Positions 17,071-24,480 of a DNA stretch of 64,000 nt are shown piece by piece; within the stretch, counting starts at the first letter, position 1; every line of letters begins with the position of its first letter. The notes below the pieces were generated by a model that did not search any database, was not told the DNA's origin, and saw nothing but the letters and a program-made list of their open reading frames with translations. The position numbers and the translations under genes were made by a program. Origin of the DNA: an uncultured Erythrobacter sp. (GTDB taxonomy: Bacteria > Pseudomonadota > Alphaproteobacteria > Sphingomonadales > Sphingomonadaceae); contig CANMSD010000003.1 of assembly GCA_947500645.1 (NCBI GenBank), positions 53,501 to 117,500 of the forward strand. The letters run 5' to 3'.

Positions 17071-17913
17071 ATGCGGACCGCGCAGTGGCCGCTCAACGCC
17101 GCGATGCTTTGCGGCGTGCTTGCGATTTCCGGCTGCGGGGGAACGCCCACACCTTTTGAGCCACCCCATTTCGAGGAAGTGGATTGCGAAGACTACGCAT
17201 CCGTCGAACATGACGGCGCGATCTTTTACAATAATGTCTGGAACAGCCACGCGGCAGATGGCTTCGACTGGCGGCAATGCGTCGTCGAAGACGGCAATGC
17301 CGAAGATCCGACCTACGGTTGGTATTGGCGTTGGCCCGCGTCCAGCCGTGACATCTTCGCCCAACCACAAGTGAAAGTCGGGTCCTCACCGTGGGATCCT
17401 TTGCCCAAGATTGACGAGCGCTTTCCGCTGCTGCTCGGTGACACGCAGAAGCTCGAAATCGCGCATCAATTGCGAGTCGAATCGAACGGCAATCACAACA
17501 TCGCCACGACAATCTGGCTGGTGGACGATCCTGATTTTGGGGACGAGCCAAACCGCGATGTAATCCGCGCGGAGGTAATGTTCTGGACCTATGCAACCGC
17601 AGGGCAAATGAACCCGGCGGGCGAGAAAATCGGCATTATTGAGGAGGGCGGGCAGCGCTGGTCGGTTTGGCTCGATCGAAATTGGGGGGATGCTTCCGGT
17701 GCGAATGACAATCGATGGATTTATCTGGCCATCAAATCCGAGACACCGTCATTCAGCATGCGGTTGGACGCGGCGAAGCTCCTCAGTGATCCGTTGCTGA
17801 AGGACCTCGGTCTGCAACGCTTCTATGTCGCCGATGTCGAAGTCGGCACGGAGATTATGGACGGCGAGGGCGTCGCATGGGTCGACAGTTTTGAGGTCAT
17901 CATAGAGCCTTGA
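17071..17913 (+). CDS. Lipoprotein with a GH12-like glycosidase fold
   Basis: A 280-residue exported protein with signal MRTAQWPLNAAMLCGVLAISGC (lipobox Cys22). The mature part resembles glycoside hydrolase family 12: FYNNVWNSHA with nearby WRQC, YGWYWRWP, an IATTIWLVDDPDFG strand, then AEVMFWTYATAGQMNPAG, which matches the EIMIW nucleophile strand of GH12, and RWSVWLDRNWG. A second acidic candidate lies in the C-terminal strands (DSFEVIIE). If active it would cut beta-1,4-glucan or xyloglucan at the cell surface. The family call is by pattern only. It is probably co-transcribed with nusG and ends convergent with pspA. Confidence 0.6.
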   Translation: MRTAQWPLNAAMLCGVLAISGCGGTPTPFEPPHFEEVDCEDYASVEHDGAIFYNNVWNSHAADGFDWRQCVVEDGNAEDPTYGWYWRWPASSRDIFAQPQVKVGSSPWDPLPKIDERFPLLLGDTQKLEIAHQLRVESNGNHNIATTIWLVDDPDFGDEPNRDVIRAEVMFWTYATAGQMNPAGEKIGIIEEGGQRWSVWLDRNWGDASGANDNRWIYLAIKSETPSFSMRLDAAKLLSDPLLKDLGLQRFYVADVEVGTEIMDGEGVAWVDSFEVIIEP

Positions 17914-17940
17914 TTCGCTCAAGGGCGCGGCGGTACGCCG

Positions 17941-18606
17941 TCACTTCGCCTTACGACGTGACCGTTTGGCAGGGGCGGAGCCATCGCGCAGCGCTTCGAG
18001 CTCAGCATCGATTGCGGTCTTGCGGCGCATTTCCTCGATCTCGCGATTGACGGCGGCATGCCCGCGGCTTTGCGCGACCTCTTCGGTGGCGAATTCGGTG
18101 CGTCTTTCAAGCTGCGAAATCCGATCAAGCTGCTCGTCGGTCTTGCTCGGCGCGCCGCCAGAGCCGCTGCGTTCGTCCGCTGCTGCCTGATCTTTCACCC
18201 GTTCGCGGGCGTCTTCGCGCTTCACCTCAAGCTCGCGGATCGCCTCTTCGATTTCCGAAAGGTCGGATGTTGTCTGTGCCATATCCGATTTGATCTGTTC
18301 GACCAGTTCGCGGCAATCCTCGCGCGCCATCAGCGCCTGACGGGCCAGGTCCTCATTGCCATTGTCCATCGCGACCTTGGCCTTGTCGCTCCAAGCCGCT
18401 TCGCGCAGTTCGTTCTGTGTGAGCTGTGCTTCGAGCTGCGCGCGGCGCCGAAGGACGCTGGAGCGCTCGCCTTCGAGCGCCATAATCGATTCCTCGATCT
18501 CGCGCTGAAGCCGATGCAGCATCTTGGCTGGATTGGACGCAGCATCGATTGCGCTCGTCACATTGCTTGCGATGATATCCTTGAGTTGAATTGCGACCCG
18601 TAGCAT
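17941..18606 (-). CDS. PspA/IM30 family protein, copy 1
   Basis: A 221-residue coiled-coil protein starting MLRVAIQLKDIIASNVTSAIDAASNPAKMLHRLQREIEESI, the PspA/IM30 amphipathic start with the NPAKML block. Long helices follow (REDCRELVEQIKSDMAQ...) and a lysine/arginine-rich tail. PspA proteins bind the inner membrane under envelope stress. The tail and the divergence from E. coli PspA suggest a sphingomonad-specific branch. No pspB, pspC or pspF is nearby. A second paralogue of the same length is 350 bases upstream on the same strand, beyond a small gene. Confidence 0.85.
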   Translation of the reverse strand: MLRVAIQLKDIIASNVTSAIDAASNPAKMLHRLQREIEESIMALEGERSSVLRRRAQLEAQLTQNELREAAWSDKAKVAMDNGNEDLARQALMAREDCRELVEQIKSDMAQTTSDLSEIEEAIRELEVKREDARERVKDQAAADERSGSGGAPSKTDEQLDRISQLERRTEFATEEVAQSRGHAAVNREIEEMRRKTAIDAELEALRDGSAPAKRSRRKAK

Positions 18607-18711
18607 TGAAAATTCCCCCTGAAAGTGTTGGAGGGACGCATAAAATCTATGTCTTAACAGTTCGATAGGACGCGGCTGCCGCTATGCAGCGGGCGAGACA
18701 ACGCCGCCAGC

Positions 18712-18927
18712 ATGTGGCACATGCCGTTTATGAGAACCCGGCCTGCGATTTGTCAAAGGAAGACCCGCTACGCCTCGCGCGAAGCTGCGGAAGAAGCCGC
18801 ACAAGCAACTCCATTCAAGCTCCGCGTCTACACCTGCGAACTATGCCGCAAGTATCACCTGACCAGTCGGACAAAGGGCATGAAGACACCGCGCTATGAG
18901 CTAGAGCGGTGGTCCCCGACCAAATAG
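18712..18927 (+). CDS. Small zinc-ribbon-like protein
   Basis: A 71-residue protein: CQRKTRYASREAAEEAAQ, then LRVYTCELCRKYHLTSRTKGMKTP. The K-x-x-Y-x-S-x-x-x-A-E-x-A helix followed by YxCxxCxxYHLTS is a recurring small-protein pattern in bacteria and phages that suggests one metal site from CxxC plus His and an upstream Cys. Function is unknown. ATGs at 18712, 18721 and 18730 are possible; I use the first. It lies on the plus strand between two minus-strand pspA paralogues. Confidence 0.65.
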   Translation: MWHMPFMRTRPAICQRKTRYASREAAEEAAQATPFKLRVYTCELCRKYHLTSRTKGMKTPRYELERWSPTK

Positions 18928-18951
18928 ATTGAGCGCCCAATAAGCTGGACG

Positions 18952-19617
18952 CTATTTCGCTTTCTTGCGCGTCCGTTTCGCAGCGGGTTTCTTCATAGCT
19001 GCGAGTTCGGCATCGATCGCGCTACCCTGTTCCAGCGCGGCGATTTCCGCATCTATGTCGGTAGGTTTCGGATCGGTCCGGCCTTCGGTGCCGAAGTTTA
19101 CCCGGCGCTCCATCGCGTCGATCCGGTCCATGCGTTTGGCGGTCTTGCTGTCCTTGGTGTCGGGTGCATCGCATGTGGATGCTGCCTCTTGCGAAGGCAT
19201 GTCCTTCAGCCGTGCGAGCACGTCTTCACGCTTTGCTTCAAGCTCGGTGATGGCTGTTTCAAGCTCGGAAATTCCGTCGGCCAAAGTCTCGACTTCTTGC
19301 GACAGGCTGACCGCCTGATTGCGTCCGTCCTCGCGTGCCATCAGTGCGGCACGGGCCAGATCTTCGCGTTTGTGATCAACGGCGGTCTTGGCCTTGGCGG
19401 TCCATTCCTCTGCCTTCTTGGCAGTCAGGTCGGCGCGCTGCGCGGTGCGCTCATGCTCGCGCTTCGTTTTGCTCAAATCGCCGTGAAGGCCGATCAGGCT
19501 TTCCTCGATTTCGCTGAGCAGCAACCGCAACATTTTGGCTGGATTGCTGGTTTTGGTGACAAGCGTATCGACATTGCTGGAAACAATCTCGCGTACGCGC
19601 ACGGCGATATGGATCAT
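18952..19617 (-). CDS. PspA/IM30 family protein, copy 2
   Basis: A 221-residue coiled-coil protein, exactly the length of copy 1. It starts MIHIAVRVREIVSSNVDTLVTKTSNPAKMLRLLLSEIEESL and ends in the same Ala/Lys/Arg tail (AAKRTRKKAK). The ATG at 19617 has a GGGGG-rich ribosome site and aligns with copy 1; a longer reading to 19725 is not supported. Both copies share RE-DLAR-AL-MARED and the final xIDAEL block. Likely a gene duplication giving a membrane-stress pair. The promoter must lie in the AT-rich stretch shared with the divergent arsR-type gene. Confidence 0.83.
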   Translation of the reverse strand: MIHIAVRVREIVSSNVDTLVTKTSNPAKMLRLLLSEIEESLIGLHGDLSKTKREHERTAQRADLTAKKAEEWTAKAKTAVDHKREDLARAALMAREDGRNQAVSLSQEVETLADGISELETAITELEAKREDVLARLKDMPSQEAASTCDAPDTKDSKTAKRMDRIDAMERRVNFGTEGRTDPKPTDIDAEIAALEQGSAIDAELAAMKKPAAKRTRKKAK

Positions 19618-19711
19618 GTCTGCGGCCCCCTGTTGCTGCAAGACACCCCGCATAGCAAACAAACCTTCACAAAAGTAAAGAGTTACCCCAAAATCTGAAT
19701 TTAGCACTTGT

Positions 19712-19734
19712 GTTAAATAACGCATTTGTTAAAT
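19712..19734. promoter_or_regulatory. Repeated GTTAAAT sites between pspA copy 2 and the ArsR gene
   Basis: GTTAAAT occurs at 19712-19718 and again at 19728-19734, 16 bases apart, and TAAC-N6-GTTA forms an inverted repeat in between. The second copy ends six bases before the ArsR-type ATG. The position fits an autoregulatory operator that could also affect pspA copy 2, but ArsR operators vary and this is inference. Confidence 0.4.
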
Positions 19735-19740
19735 GAGCGT

Positions 19741-20076
19741 ATGTCCGAAACCACTCTAGACGCAACTTTTGCCGCGCTCGCGCATCCCACGCGCCGCGCG
19801 ATCCTGGCGCAATTGGCGCAGGGGGAAGCGAATGTGAATGCTTTGGCAGAACCGTTCGGGGTCAGTCTGCCGGCGATTTCACGTCACTTGAAGGTGCTGG
19901 AACAGGCGGGTCTGATCAGTCGCGGCCAGGACGCGCAATTCAGGCCGTGTCGGCTCAATGCCGCGCCATTGCAGGCCGTCTCGTCGTGGACCGAACAATA
20001 TCGCCCCATCTGGGAAGCACGGTTCGACACTATGGAACAATATCTCAAAGAGGTCAGGGAGAAGAAGGATGGCTGA
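19741..20076 (+). CDS. ArsR-family winged-helix repressor (SdpR-like)
   Basis: A 111-residue DNA-binding protein: FAALAHPTRRAILAQLAQGEANVNALAEPFGVSLPAISRHLKVLEQAGLISR is a textbook ArsR helix-turn-helix. No CxC or similar metal site is visible, so it is not a metal sensor; it fits the SdpR/AHSA1-linked branch. The start is ATG 19741; a TTG 15 bases upstream is less likely. It overlaps the next gene by eight bases, and these regulators commonly pair with SRPBCC proteins, as here. Confidence 0.88.
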   Translation: MSETTLDATFAALAHPTRRAILAQLAQGEANVNALAEPFGVSLPAISRHLKVLEQAGLISRGQDAQFRPCRLNAAPLQAVSSWTEQYRPIWEARFDTMEQYLKEVREKKDG

Positions 20077-20545
20077 CGAATTTGAATGGATGCGGCTGGA
20101 GCGGACCATCGATGCGCCGCTCGCGGACGTATGGGATATGTGGACCAAGCCGGAACTTTTCTCCCAGTGGTATGGCCCCAATGGCATGAGTATCCCGGTG
20201 GCCGAGATGGCGTTGGAAGTTGGTGGCAGGCGCAAGATTTGCATGAGCATGGAAACGCCGGAGAGATCCATGAAGATGTGGTTCACCGGTGAGTTCAAGG
20301 AGCTCAGCGCGCCGCATCGCCTGGTCTACACGGAAAGCATGTGCGACGAGGATGGAAACATCATTCCTCCGGAAAGCATGGGGATGCCTGCGGGGCATCC
20401 AGAGGTCACCGAGGTGATCGTCGAACTGGCGGAAAAAGAGGGCAAGACCCGGCTCAAGCTTACGCATATTGGTGTGTCGGCGGATTCTGGCGGCGCAGGC
20501 GGCTGGGCTCAGGCGCTGGACAAGCTGACGGCGCATTTCGTCTGA
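20069..20545 (+). CDS. SRPBCC (AHSA1-type) domain protein
   Basis: A 158-residue protein: LERTIDAPLADVWDMWTKPELFSQWYGP at the start, a central FTGEFKELSAPHRLVYTE strand and a C-terminal GWAQALDKLTAHF helix. This is the AHSA1 (activator of Hsp90 ATPase-like) hydrophobic-cavity fold. The ligand or role is unknown. Its ATG lies inside the end of the ArsR gene, with GAAGAAGG upstream, which indicates coupled translation. Nothing follows for 205 bases except the rplK leader. Confidence 0.87.
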   Translation: MADEFEWMRLERTIDAPLADVWDMWTKPELFSQWYGPNGMSIPVAEMALEVGGRRKICMSMETPERSMKMWFTGEFKELSAPHRLVYTESMCDEDGNIIPPESMGMPAGHPEVTEVIVELAEKEGKTRLKLTHIGVSADSGGAGGWAQALDKLTAHFV

Positions 20546-20694
20546 GCGCTCTGCGATTGCTGGGCACGATCAGCGTGCCTCGAATCGCTTGCTTTCCGGC
20601 GCAGAACCGCTATGTGCGCCGCTTCCCAAGTTGCGACTTTGGAAAACTCGTGCGGGAGGCTTATGCGAATGGGCTGTCTGACCGCTTAACATGA

Positions 20695-20728
20695 GAGCCG
20701 ATTTGAGAGCGCTTTTGCGCTTCGGCTC
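20695..20728 (+). promoter_or_regulatory. Leader stem-loop before rplK, candidate L1 autoregulatory site
   Basis: GAGCCGA (20695-20701) pairs perfectly with TCGGCTC (20722-20728). Above a six-base one-sided bulge (TTTGAG), AGCGC (20708-20712) pairs with GCGCT (20717-20721) around a TTTT loop. It ends ten bases before the AAAGGAGG ribosome site of rplK. In enterobacteria ribosomal protein L1 represses the L11-L1 mRNA through a leader structure placed here; the sequence itself has not been matched to that motif. Confidence 0.5.
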
Positions 20729-20750
20729 GACAGTGTGAAAGGAGGCCCTC

Positions 20751-21182
20751 GTGGCCAAGAAAATCGAAGGCTATATCAAGCTGCAAGTGCCGGCTGGTAC
20801 TGCAAACCCATCGCCGCCGATCGGCCCTGCTCTGGGTCAGCGCGGCGTGAACATCATGGAATTCTGCAAGGCGTTCAACGCCGCGACGCAGGACCTTGAG
20901 AAGAACGCTCCGATCCCGACGACGATCACCGTCTATGCAGACCGTTCGTTTACATTCACCACCAAAACCCCGCCAGCATCCTACTACCTCAAGAAGGCCG
21001 CCAAGGTGAAAAAGGGTTCGGGTGAGCCGAACAAGGATAAGGTCGGCAAGATCAGCCGCAGCCAGCTCAAAGAGATCGCCGAAGCAAAGATGGTCGATCT
21101 CAACGCAAACGATATCGACCAGGCTATCAAGATCATCGAAGGCTCCGCGCAATCGATGGGCCTCGAAGTGGTGGAGGGCTGA
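20751..21182 (+). CDS. rplK: 50S ribosomal protein L11
   Basis: A 143-residue 50S protein: [41 protein letters not shown], then [15 protein letters not shown] and the C-terminal RNA-binding domain. It forms the GTPase-associated stalk base with 23S rRNA. The start is a GTG at 20751 with AAAGGAGG five bases upstream. rplA follows after two bases. Confidence 0.98.
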   Translation: MAKKIEGYIKLQVPAGTANPSPPIGPALGQRGVNIMEFCKAFNAATQDLEKNAPIPTTITVYADRSFTFTTKTPPASYYLKKAAKVKKGSGEPNKDKVGKISRSQLKEIAEAKMVDLNANDIDQAIKIIEGSAQSMGLEVVEG

Positions 21183-21184
21183 TC

Positions 21185-21880
21185 ATGGCTAAACTGACGA
21201 AGAAACAGAAGGCGCTCGCCGAACTCGACAACGAGAAGCTCTACGGCGTTGATGAAGCGATCAAGACCTTGCGCGAGCATGGCTCGAAGAAGTTCGACGA
21301 AACCGTCGAGCTCGCTATCAACCTGGGTGTTGACCCACGCCACGCGGACCAGATGGTGCGCGGCATGGTTTCGCTGCCATCGGGCACAGGTAAGGACGTG
21401 AAGGTTGCCGTGTTTGCGCGCGGCGACAACGCTGACAAGGCCACCGCTGCAGGCGCTGACAAGGTCGGCGCTGAAGACCTGATGGAAGACATGCAGAACG
21501 GCAATCTCGATTATGACCGCGTGATCGCGACCCCTGACATGATGGGTGTTGTTGGCCGCCTCGGTAAGGTTCTGGGTCCAAAGGGCCTGATGCCGAACCC
21601 GAAGCTGGGCACGGTTACGCCGAACGTGGAGCAGGCCGTCAAGGACGCCAAGGGCGGCCAGGTCGAATTCCGCGTCGAGAAGATGGGCATCATCCACACC
21701 GGTATCGGCAAGCTGTCGTTCAAGGATGCCGACCTTAAGGCGAACTTCGAAGCTCTGACCCAGGCTGTGGTAAAGGCCAAGCCATCGGGCGCCAAGGGCA
21801 AGTATGTGAAGAAAATCTCGCTGACCTCGACCATGGGTCCTGGTCTCAAGATTGACTTCGCCGAGGTCGAAGGGGCGTAA
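21185..21880 (+). CDS. rplA: 50S ribosomal protein L1
   Basis: A 231-residue protein with [57 protein letters not shown] and IGKLSF. It forms the L1 stalk and in many bacteria represses its own operon. The usual next genes, rplJ and rplL, are absent; the plus strand instead enters a hairpin-rich non-coding region and a terminator. Confidence 0.98.
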   Translation: MAKLTKKQKALAELDNEKLYGVDEAIKTLREHGSKKFDETVELAINLGVDPRHADQMVRGMVSLPSGTGKDVKVAVFARGDNADKATAAGADKVGAEDLMEDMQNGNLDYDRVIATPDMMGVVGRLGKVLGPKGLMPNPKLGTVTPNVEQAVKDAKGGQVEFRVEKMGIIHTGIGKLSFKDADLKANFEALTQAVVKAKPSGAKGKYVKKISLTSTMGPGLKIDFAEVEGA

Positions 21881-21890
21881 CCTTCGCTCG

Positions 21891-22086
21891 CGGTTAGCTC
21901 GCTGTGCTCGCACCTGCGCGGGCGCGGCCTAACCGGCCGACGCGCAGTCGCGCTTGCGAGGTTTGACGACAAACCTCGATGGACTGGTTTCGAACCCGAA
22001 GGGTTCGCAAGGCCGACTGGCCGCCCGCAGCGATGCGACCTTCAGGTCGCGTGAGCGAGGATAGCCAAGTCTGCGGATGCAGCCGC
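21891..22086. repeat. Array of inverted repeats after rplA, no gene visible
   Basis: Five inverted repeats lie in about 200 bases: CGGTTAG/CTAACCG (21891-21935, 31-base loop), CGAGGTTTG/CAAACCTCG (21957-21978, nine perfect pairs, four-base loop), CGAACCC/GGGTTCG (21991-22007, GAA loop), GCGACC/GGTCGC (22035-22050) and GCGG/CCGC (22073-22086). No frame looks coding. The interval 21881-22266 otherwise holds the terminator at 22139-22168 and the ribosome site of the small membrane-protein gene. It could be a structured RNA or a dispersed repeat element. Confidence 0.6.
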
Positions 22087-22138
22087 CGGCGCTTGAGGCA
22101 AACAAAAAACCGACACTTCTTCCTTGAAATCCCATGCG

Positions 22139-22168
22139 AGGGGGCTGGAGGAAACTCCGGCCCCTTTC
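22139..22168 (+). terminator. Rho-independent terminator of the rplKA unit
   Basis: GGGGCTGGAG (22141-22150) and CTCCGGCCCC (22155-22164) form a ten-pair stem with one G-T pair and a GAAA loop, followed by TTTCT. It lies 260 bases after rplA, beyond the hairpin array, so the array is probably part of the same transcript. Confidence 0.85.
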
Positions 22169-22266
22169 TGCTAGAACCGTTCAGCTCTTTGAAATTCTCT
22201 GCCCTCGAAAAGGGATTCTCGGAAAGAAATCCGAGGTCGCGCGTTCGGCAAGGGCAAGGAAGAAAG

Positions 22267-22524
22267 ATGCTCGAATTCAAGTGGCTAGTGGTATGTTTGG
22301 CGGCGCTCGGCCTGTTCGGCTCGGTCGCGCTCGAAACACTCGTTGGCGCGGCTGTCGCCATGGCCGTGCTCGTGCTCGCGATCATCATGGCTGCGCGAAG
22401 CAGCCAGACCTCCGGACGCGATCAATTGCACCGGGTTGGGCGGCTCATGAAAATCCGCCGGGCGAACGTGGCCGGGCGTCCGATCGACACGCCTGAGAGC
22501 GACGATCTAGGTACGCAGAACTGA
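22267..22524 (+). CDS. Small membrane protein
   Basis: An 85-residue protein with one long or two short hydrophobic helices (about 5-43: LVVCLAALGLFGSVALETLVGAAVAMAVL), then a basic cytoplasmic tail with HRVGRLMKIRRANV. AAGGAAG lies before the ATG at 22267. The frame is open further upstream to 21979, but that part crosses the hairpin array and is not coding. I recognise no family. Its last 18 bases overlap the end of the convergent acetyltransferase gene. Confidence 0.6.
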   Translation: MLEFKWLVVCLAALGLFGSVALETLVGAAVAMAVLVLAIIMAARSSQTSGRDQLHRVGRLMKIRRANVAGRPIDTPESDDLGTQN

Positions 22525-23439
22525 GCGGATCTTGGCCATTCCACCGCTGCGCTCAGCAAGATTTTTCGACTTCGCGATCACATTGTCGAACCCGGCACGT
22601 GCGCCTAGCAAAGCGCGGTTCGCCAGTGTCGGTTCGAGCATGACGAAGCTGGAGCAAGCGGCACTATCGGTTCCGAACATCGCCTTATGCGCGCCTTCGC
22701 CCTCGGTGAAATCGAAATAGGCATAGCGCTGCTCGGCGAACAGACGTTCCAGCGCTTCCATCTGCAACACGGTGCCGGGCGACAGCCGGGACCAGTCCGG
22801 ATCGTATCCGAGGTGTGCATAGACCAGCGTATCGTCCACCACCGGCAGCGAGAGATAGGCAATTGGTGAGCCGTCGGCATGGAGCAGATAGCACCGCATC
22901 CGATCCTCTTCCGCCCGTTCGAGCAGCTTCGCTCGTGCTTGCGGTGTGTCGGGCAGTCCCGCATCGAGCAGCCGCGCCTGGTAGGTCTTGGCCGAAAGGG
23001 GCAGGGCCGCATCGAAGAAAGCAGCGACCTCGTCCGGCATGCGATGCTCTGTAATCGAGAAGCTATCGCCCGCCTCCTTGGCCAGCTTGCGTTGTTTGCG
23101 TCGCAAGGTTGAGCGGGTCTTGCTGGAGAAGCGCGCTAGATAGTCCTCGTAAGACGTGCAGGCCTCTGGCCGCATGTCGATATAGTGCCGTTGATAGTCC
23201 TGGTATCCGCCCACGAGATGCTCGGGAAAGCGCGCGTGGATCGCGGCGATCGCGGATTGCGGTGCGGAGAGCACGCAAAGTCCATCCTGGCCGGGTTCGG
23301 GCGGAGAGAGCGGCGCTGCGTCGCCTGCCAGCACATCCTTTAGCGAGAAGCTCCATGTCGAAAGTTTGCGCTCGACCGCGAACAGCCTGCGAGAGCCAAT
23401 GGTGAAATCGATTGAGGTGGTGTCTGACGAACCGGCCAT
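22507..23439 (-). CDS. GNAT-fold acyltransferase (CelD/BioF2-like, Acetyltransf_6)
   Basis: A 310-residue cytoplasmic protein. SYEDYLARFSSKTRSTLRRKQRKLAKE followed by EHRMPDEVAAFFDAALPLSAKTYQ, AYLSLPVVDDTLVYAHLGYDPDW and SPGTVLQMEALERLF match the double-GNAT proteins annotated as CelD-like or Acetyltransf_6, which tend to modify sugars or peptidoglycan precursors. I use ATG 23439, which overlaps the stop of the deacetylase gene as ATGA. The coupling with a polysaccharide deacetylase suggests a joint step in surface-polysaccharide modification; the substrate is unknown. Confidence 0.72.
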   Translation of the reverse strand: MAGSSDTTSIDFTIGSRRLFAVERKLSTWSFSLKDVLAGDAAPLSPPEPGQDGLCVLSAPQSAIAAIHARFPEHLVGGYQDYQRHYIDMRPEACTSYEDYLARFSSKTRSTLRRKQRKLAKEAGDSFSITEHRMPDEVAAFFDAALPLSAKTYQARLLDAGLPDTPQARAKLLERAEEDRMRCYLLHADGSPIAYLSLPVVDDTLVYAHLGYDPDWSRLSPGTVLQMEALERLFAEQRYAYFDFTEGEGAHKAMFGTDSAACSSFVMLEPTLANRALLGARAGFDNVIAKSKNLAERSGGMAKIRSVLRT

Positions 23440-24416
23440 CACAGCGCGCCATAGAGAGTGTTGGAGGCAAATTGCTCGGCCATGCGCCATCCGGTGCGCA
23501 GCGCGCTTGCCGGAAGTGGTTCGACCGGCGACGCGCGTGTCTCAACCTTAGGCGGTGTGTCGCGATAATTGCCCGTCGTCACGCCGTCCATCGCTGTGAT
23601 GGCTCGGCAGAGTCCCTCGAAGCGCGCATTCACGACCTTGTTCAGCGTTTGCGTGCGGCGATTGATCAGCTCGAAACTGTGCGTGACCAGAGTGAAGCTC
23701 GATTGATCCCTGTCGCGGGCATGGCGCAGGGCAGCGGTCATTTCGCCGAGGGAAAGTGCGGTGATTTGTGCGTGGCGTAGACCGCCGGAAAGCGTTGCAA
23801 TCGCGCCAACGGGCACTTCGATCACCCCTTCGCACTGCACGGGCGAGCGATCCTGTTCGGTCAGCTCGATTTCGCAGTCAGCCTGCCCAACCAGAGCCGG
23901 GCAATGGCTGCTGTCATAGCCGATGCCGAGCGTGGCCAGAGCGCGCAAAGTGTCATTGTTCGCACCGTAATTGCCCGCGCGAAACGCGACAGGGTTAGGC
24001 GCTCCCGCAGCGACCAGCGTGTCGCGCGCATATTCGAGCAGCTGGCATTGCTCCTCAAAGCCGAAGTCCTTGATGTTTGTTCCCGCACGGTCCTTCAGCA
24101 CCGCATCAGGTCCAGCCAGTTTCAGCCATTCTGTGTGGCAGTGAAGCTGGACGTCCTGACCCGCTTCCAATATCGGCCCGACAACATCCTCGATCGCCGC
24201 GATGCCCCAGATCATTGCCGGCATGGGATCGACAAAGAAAACCGCTTTAAGATCATGCTCGGCAAATTTCGCGAGTTTATGCGTGATGCCGGCTGGCCCG
24301 GACGGCGTATCGCAAGCGATTGAGCGTGCGAAGTTATCCGCACGGTCGGCGGCACCGCTGCCGGTATAAAGACCCGAGGAATACTCGGTGTCGATCGTGA
24401 TAAACGCCTGCATCAT
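23439..24416 (-). CDS. Polysaccharide deacetylase-family protein
   Basis: A 325-residue protein. ITIDTEY near the start carries the acidic metal ligand, FFVDPMPAMIWG and DVQLHCHTEWLKL (His-x-His) supply the other ligand positions, and FRAGNYGANNDTLRALATLGIGYDSS is the second conserved block of NodB-type deacetylases. No signal peptide is visible, so it may act in the cytoplasm on a precursor. The HxH spacing differs from the classical HxxxH, placing it in a divergent branch. It is translationally coupled to the acyltransferase that follows. Confidence 0.7.
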   Translation of the reverse strand: MMQAFITIDTEYSSGLYTGSGAADRADNFARSIACDTPSGPAGITHKLAKFAEHDLKAVFFVDPMPAMIWGIAAIEDVVGPILEAGQDVQLHCHTEWLKLAGPDAVLKDRAGTNIKDFGFEEQCQLLEYARDTLVAAGAPNPVAFRAGNYGANNDTLRALATLGIGYDSSHCPALVGQADCEIELTEQDRSPVQCEGVIEVPVGAIATLSGGLRHAQITALSLGEMTAALRHARDRDQSSFTLVTHSFELINRRTQTLNKVVNARFEGLCRAITAMDGVTTGNYRDTPPKVETRASPVEPLPASALRTGWRMAEQFASNTLYGAL

Positions 24417-24480
24417 CGCGGGCGCGGGGTTAGCGTAAAAGGGTTAAGGGGCAGTTCGCTCCGCCCCTGTCCAATATCCG

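Noticed and set aside
21979..22266. Upstream extension of the small membrane protein
   Set aside because: It crosses the hairpin array and the terminator; the ATG at 22267 has a ribosome site and starts the hydrophobic helix.
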